A stretch of DNA of 21,549 bases, from the NCBI GenBank assembly GCA_000969725.1, contig JXSR01S009113.1. One strand, 5' to 3'. This stretch comes from Ophiothrix spiculata. Taxonomy: Eukaryota > Echinodermata > Ophiuroidea > Amphilepidida > Ophiotrichidae. The stretch's first letter is position 1. The number at the start of each line of letters is the position of its first letter. Of the stretch, positions 18,543 through 21,549 are shown one piece after another. Under the pieces are notes generated by a model. That model was not told where the DNA came from and searched no databases. It saw nothing but the letters and a program-made list of their open reading frames with translations. The position numbers and the translations under genes were made by a program.

Positions 18543-18550
18543 TACTTGGG

Positions 18551-20261
18551 GACAACAGTAAAATAAAACAACATTTGGAAAACTAACTAATTTCAGATCA
18601 TTTCAAAACGAATTGAAGACACTTGTGGTATCAAATTTTGTAACATCATTAATAGGGCAAAATGGTATATCTCAGTCATGTCTGTAAGCCAGAAAAACAT
18701 CACTAAAGGCAAGCAAAAACTGGTACCGTTCAAGGTACACAATGCCGTAAGCAGAGGAAATGTTAATATTTTTTTTTAAATAATACTGGTACTGTATTTT
18801 ATCACATAATTTTACTTCCCATGCAGTCATGTTGTAAAATTGTCTCAATTTATTGCTTTCCTTGTATTGTGGGTATCGTGTGCGTCGACAATAATAACAA
18901 ATGTTAGTACGTGTTTAGATTTTTCTCAAAGATCCGGAAATACAGGCAAAGGATTATAACAGTATTGTCTTTTGCTTGCGCTGGAAATTAAAGGGAAATT
19001 ACCATTGGCTTTAAAGGTGGATTAACGCTCGAGTTGAAACGTGTCGTCTGTAGACTAATGCGGCCATTCTATGCACTAATTTATCAGTTTCATATTGCTT
19101 TGAGCATGCTGAGCAAGAATCACACAGCCAAGTTGCTAGTTGTTTGTTGACTTCCGGTGTTGACTTTCACGTAAAATGTAAGGGAATATATTTCAAAAGA
19201 TATGTATCATATCAAGGAATTTAGACATATGGAATAATCCCTGACTTCTTCATGGACAAAGAGTATTTGAGACGAATTTAGGGACGATCTTCATTAATCA
19301 TGTTAATAATGTAAACACATTCTATGTAATTCCATCAGCTTAGTTTGCAAGCGACAGCCTTTCATAGTTTGCGTTTTGTTACCGTTTATTATTATTAAAG
19401 CTTAACTGTAATTCGTCGCCTGTTATGATGGCAGTTTTAGCTAAAAAGTAAATTGAAAAACAAAGAAAAACAAAACAAAAAACAAAGAAAAAAAACCCAC
19501 TTGCATAAAACTCAACTCCGTTATGAATTTTAGTGTATTTAAAGATGAAACAAACTTGATGATTAATATTTGATCGATATAAAAAGAGTACTTAATATAG
19601 GCCTATAAAAGTGTTTGCCTCCGAAAAACGAGTGTAATGATGTTCTCAGTATTATGTGTGGTAAAATCTGACATTTAATTATCATAGTCGTAATTTTTTG
19701 GTTGAAGCATAACCACTAAATCTAATATGCCATGTTAGATATAAGATGATATGTTTTCTTTTTATCACAGTCATGGAGCAGGGCTCAATATATGCCTTAA
19801 AATAACAGCAACAACATCTTTTTAAGACTTATCAAATGCAAATCCCACGTTGACTGCATAAGAAATATGATAAAATGTATATTTATGGACTCCTGTTTCA
19901 ACATTATAAGAAATCTATCAGATGGGGAAAGTGGTTTCACTGCAGTACCATATATTTTATTCCGTTCATTGCAAAACTGTATTTCTCAAGTTGATTGTAA
20001 TTATTTTCTCCTTCGTTTCGCTCAAGAGTTTATAATTCACATGTTGCATACTATTTGCATGATTAATTTGAAAGACTCTTATACAGTATACTCTCAGCGT
20101 GTATGTAATGTATCCGAAAAGTATACAATACAATATTATGATTATAGGCATTGATGTCCAGAATTATTCATGAGGTCATTCCAAGAAAGTAAGGCATATC
20201 TTGTAATCTTTATGTTCCATAAAACTCTACATCAAAATGACATATACGAAACAAACAAAAT
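18551..20261. other. no gene recognised; A+T-rich non-coding
   Basis: No supported gene. The overlapping frames at 19867-20154 plus (95 codons) and 19966-20151 minus (61 codons) have no motif and overlap antisense. TATAGGCCTATA at 19596-19607 is a 12-bp palindrome. The A-rich tract at 19442-19496 is listed separately. Confidence 0.5.
19442..19496 (+). repeat. A-rich (A/C/G) low-complexity tract
   Basis: The run is almost free of T, with repeated AAACAAAGAAAA and AAACAAAAC words. It could be the eroded A-rich tail of a retroelement, but no recognisable body adjoins it. Confidence 0.6.
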
Positions 20262-20890
20262 CCCTTATTTTCCAGGATCACTAGCTTAAGATTACGAACC
20301 CGTATTTGCAACACAGAGAATCATTGTACAAACAACAAATGATTCACCATCATTTTCATATATACCGTCAATATGGTAACACAATTGGCAATTGTCGGGC
20401 TTTCAGCTTGTTATTAGAATGTAGAAATTGTAATTAATGCATCGCGACTCACTGTAAAATTGAGTTTTATAGTTATATTATATGAATCGTGTCATCTTCC
20501 CACGCATCTGTATATTGGAAATGCATAGTGTAAAAGCCGTGCCCCATTGCATTTGTACCATCATTGTGTTATAAACTGTAATATATTTCTTTTGCATGGT
20601 CAGCATATTCCGTGGTAGAATATAATTTTAATCTGGTCTGAAAATCAGGATAGGGCGTTGTTTGACGCCAGGAATAGTCGGCATTGGTATAGCTATAATA
20701 CCTATTGCGTTAAAAGAACATTTGCTTGAAATGTAAATATTATGCCATGGGTGTTTGTTCATATTTCATTCCGAAATTATATAAATAGGTTATCATGGCA
20801 CCCATAAATTCTAGCGAAAGAAACTGCCAACCTCCAACTAAAAGCCATGCATGATAGCAACCTTTTATGACACACAATAACGTGACCTGC
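20262..20890 (+). repeat. diverged duplicated block, copy B (uninterrupted)
   Basis: Colinear partner of 2205-2635 and 4128-4165, with weaker anchors to 5342-5414. CATGGTCAGCATATTCCGTGG (about 20595-20615) corresponds to the point where copy A is broken by the TA-flanked MITE, and here no MITE is present. Anchors continue to CTGCCAACCT (20824-20833), CATGATAGCA (20850-20859) and TGACCTG (20883-20889). No coding potential is shared by the copies, so the common ancestor was non-coding here. Confidence 0.6.
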
Positions 20891-20892
20891 AT

Positions 20893-20910
20893 AGTCCATC
20901 TAGATGGACT
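20893..20910. repeat. 18-bp perfect palindrome
   Basis: AGTCCATCTAGATGGACT is identical to its own complement. It sits just beyond the last anchor shared by the duplicated blocks and is absent from copy A. It may be a dimeric protein-binding site or chance. Confidence 0.5.
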
Positions 20911-21549
20911 TCACAAGCTTCGCCACAAGCCTTACAAACCCCAATAAGCGGGATATTATTCGTACAAATTTGTAGAGCTCCACGTTCATCTTGGCTTCAT
21001 TTGTCCTTATTCAATGATATTGCTTGAGATATTAAAAAGAACACGAAGCCAAGCGTTGTTATAATGTCAAATATTGATCAGTTGAAGTTCCACCTTCACA
21101 TGATTTCATAAATTATAACATGGGGTTGTTTTTGATTTTTAATGTTATTGAATTGCAGAAATGACACATTTTTTAATTTCTAAAGTTGGATATATCAAAA
21201 CGTGCCGTCGATCTGCAAGGCGGTAAAAAAGAACCAGATCGCTAGGTCCAAGCATTCTCATGTACGAGGAGATTGAAAACTTTGGCACTTATTTTGTCCT
21301 CTTTCTATTGAATTCAATGTCATCTTTTCTCATTTCCGCCTAAGCAAATATTTAATAGACCATTCCAAAATTTAGTCCACTAAAATCCGTTGAGAGTAGT
21401 TTGTCTGATATAAAGACATTTTTGTAAGGCCTATACCATCACATGTAATGAGTAAGTTGTTTATGATTGGCTAATACAGAATTTGACAGTGACCTCACTT
21501 AATCCGTTTTTAATGTTTGGATAAGTGAAAAATGTCCCACTTCTAAGGC
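20911..21549. other. no gene recognised
   Basis: A+T-rich sequence to the window end. No open frame of note, no SINE boxes and no element ends recognised. Confidence 0.5.

Noticed and set aside
19867-20154. 95-codon plus-strand open frame as a gene
   Set aside because: No motif is seen, there is an overlapping antisense frame, and it is surrounded by non-coding sequence.

Overview
The window is eukaryotic, A+T-rich (about two thirds A+T by eye) non-coding DNA. It looks like intergenic or intronic sequence from a marine invertebrate, most plausibly a deuterostome such as an echinoderm or hemichordate. That placement is an inference from the repeat types: an L2/CR1-like LINE, two tRNA-derived SINEs, short elements with TA target duplications and a foldback. 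I see no bacterial-style genes, no rRNA, no CRISPR array and no convincing host protein-coding gene. The only clear coding homology is a broken reverse transcriptase inside a LINE.

Layout. Positions 1-2204 hold no gene, apart from a more G+C-rich patch near 1240-1400. From 2205 to about 5415 is a nested repeat complex. An old sequence block (copy A) is interrupted by a short inverted-repeat DNA element with a TA target duplication (2636-4127). That element is in turn interrupted by a 5'-truncated LINE on the minus strand (2701-3986). Next come a foldback element (4284-4420), a tRNA-derived SINE (4425-4627) and a C-rich imperfect tandem repeat (4826-5200). A diverged second copy of the old block (copy B, 20262-20890) lies about 18 kb downstream in the same orientation. 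It lacks the DNA element, so it serves as a paralogous empty site.

The middle contains a 116-bp near-perfect hairpin (6078-6193) and a 510-bp DNA element with subterminal CGTAAA-type motifs (8749-9258). A C-poor, TGAT-rich stretch (about 12590-12960) precedes a weak candidate terminal exon (12984-13158). A weak minus-strand ORF (13663-13977) is followed at higher coordinates by a CpG- and CCAAT-bearing patch (14461-14615).

The right part has a second LINE 3' end of the same broad family (15653-15845), a second SINE with a V-domain-like core (17720-17912), and a hAT-like MITE with a perfect 8-bp target duplication (18267-18542). Copy B follows, ending next to an 18-bp perfect palindrome (20893-20910).

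No set of genes working together is visible. The main interest is the order of insertions, the duplicated block and the hairpins. All homology calls are by eye, without database searches.
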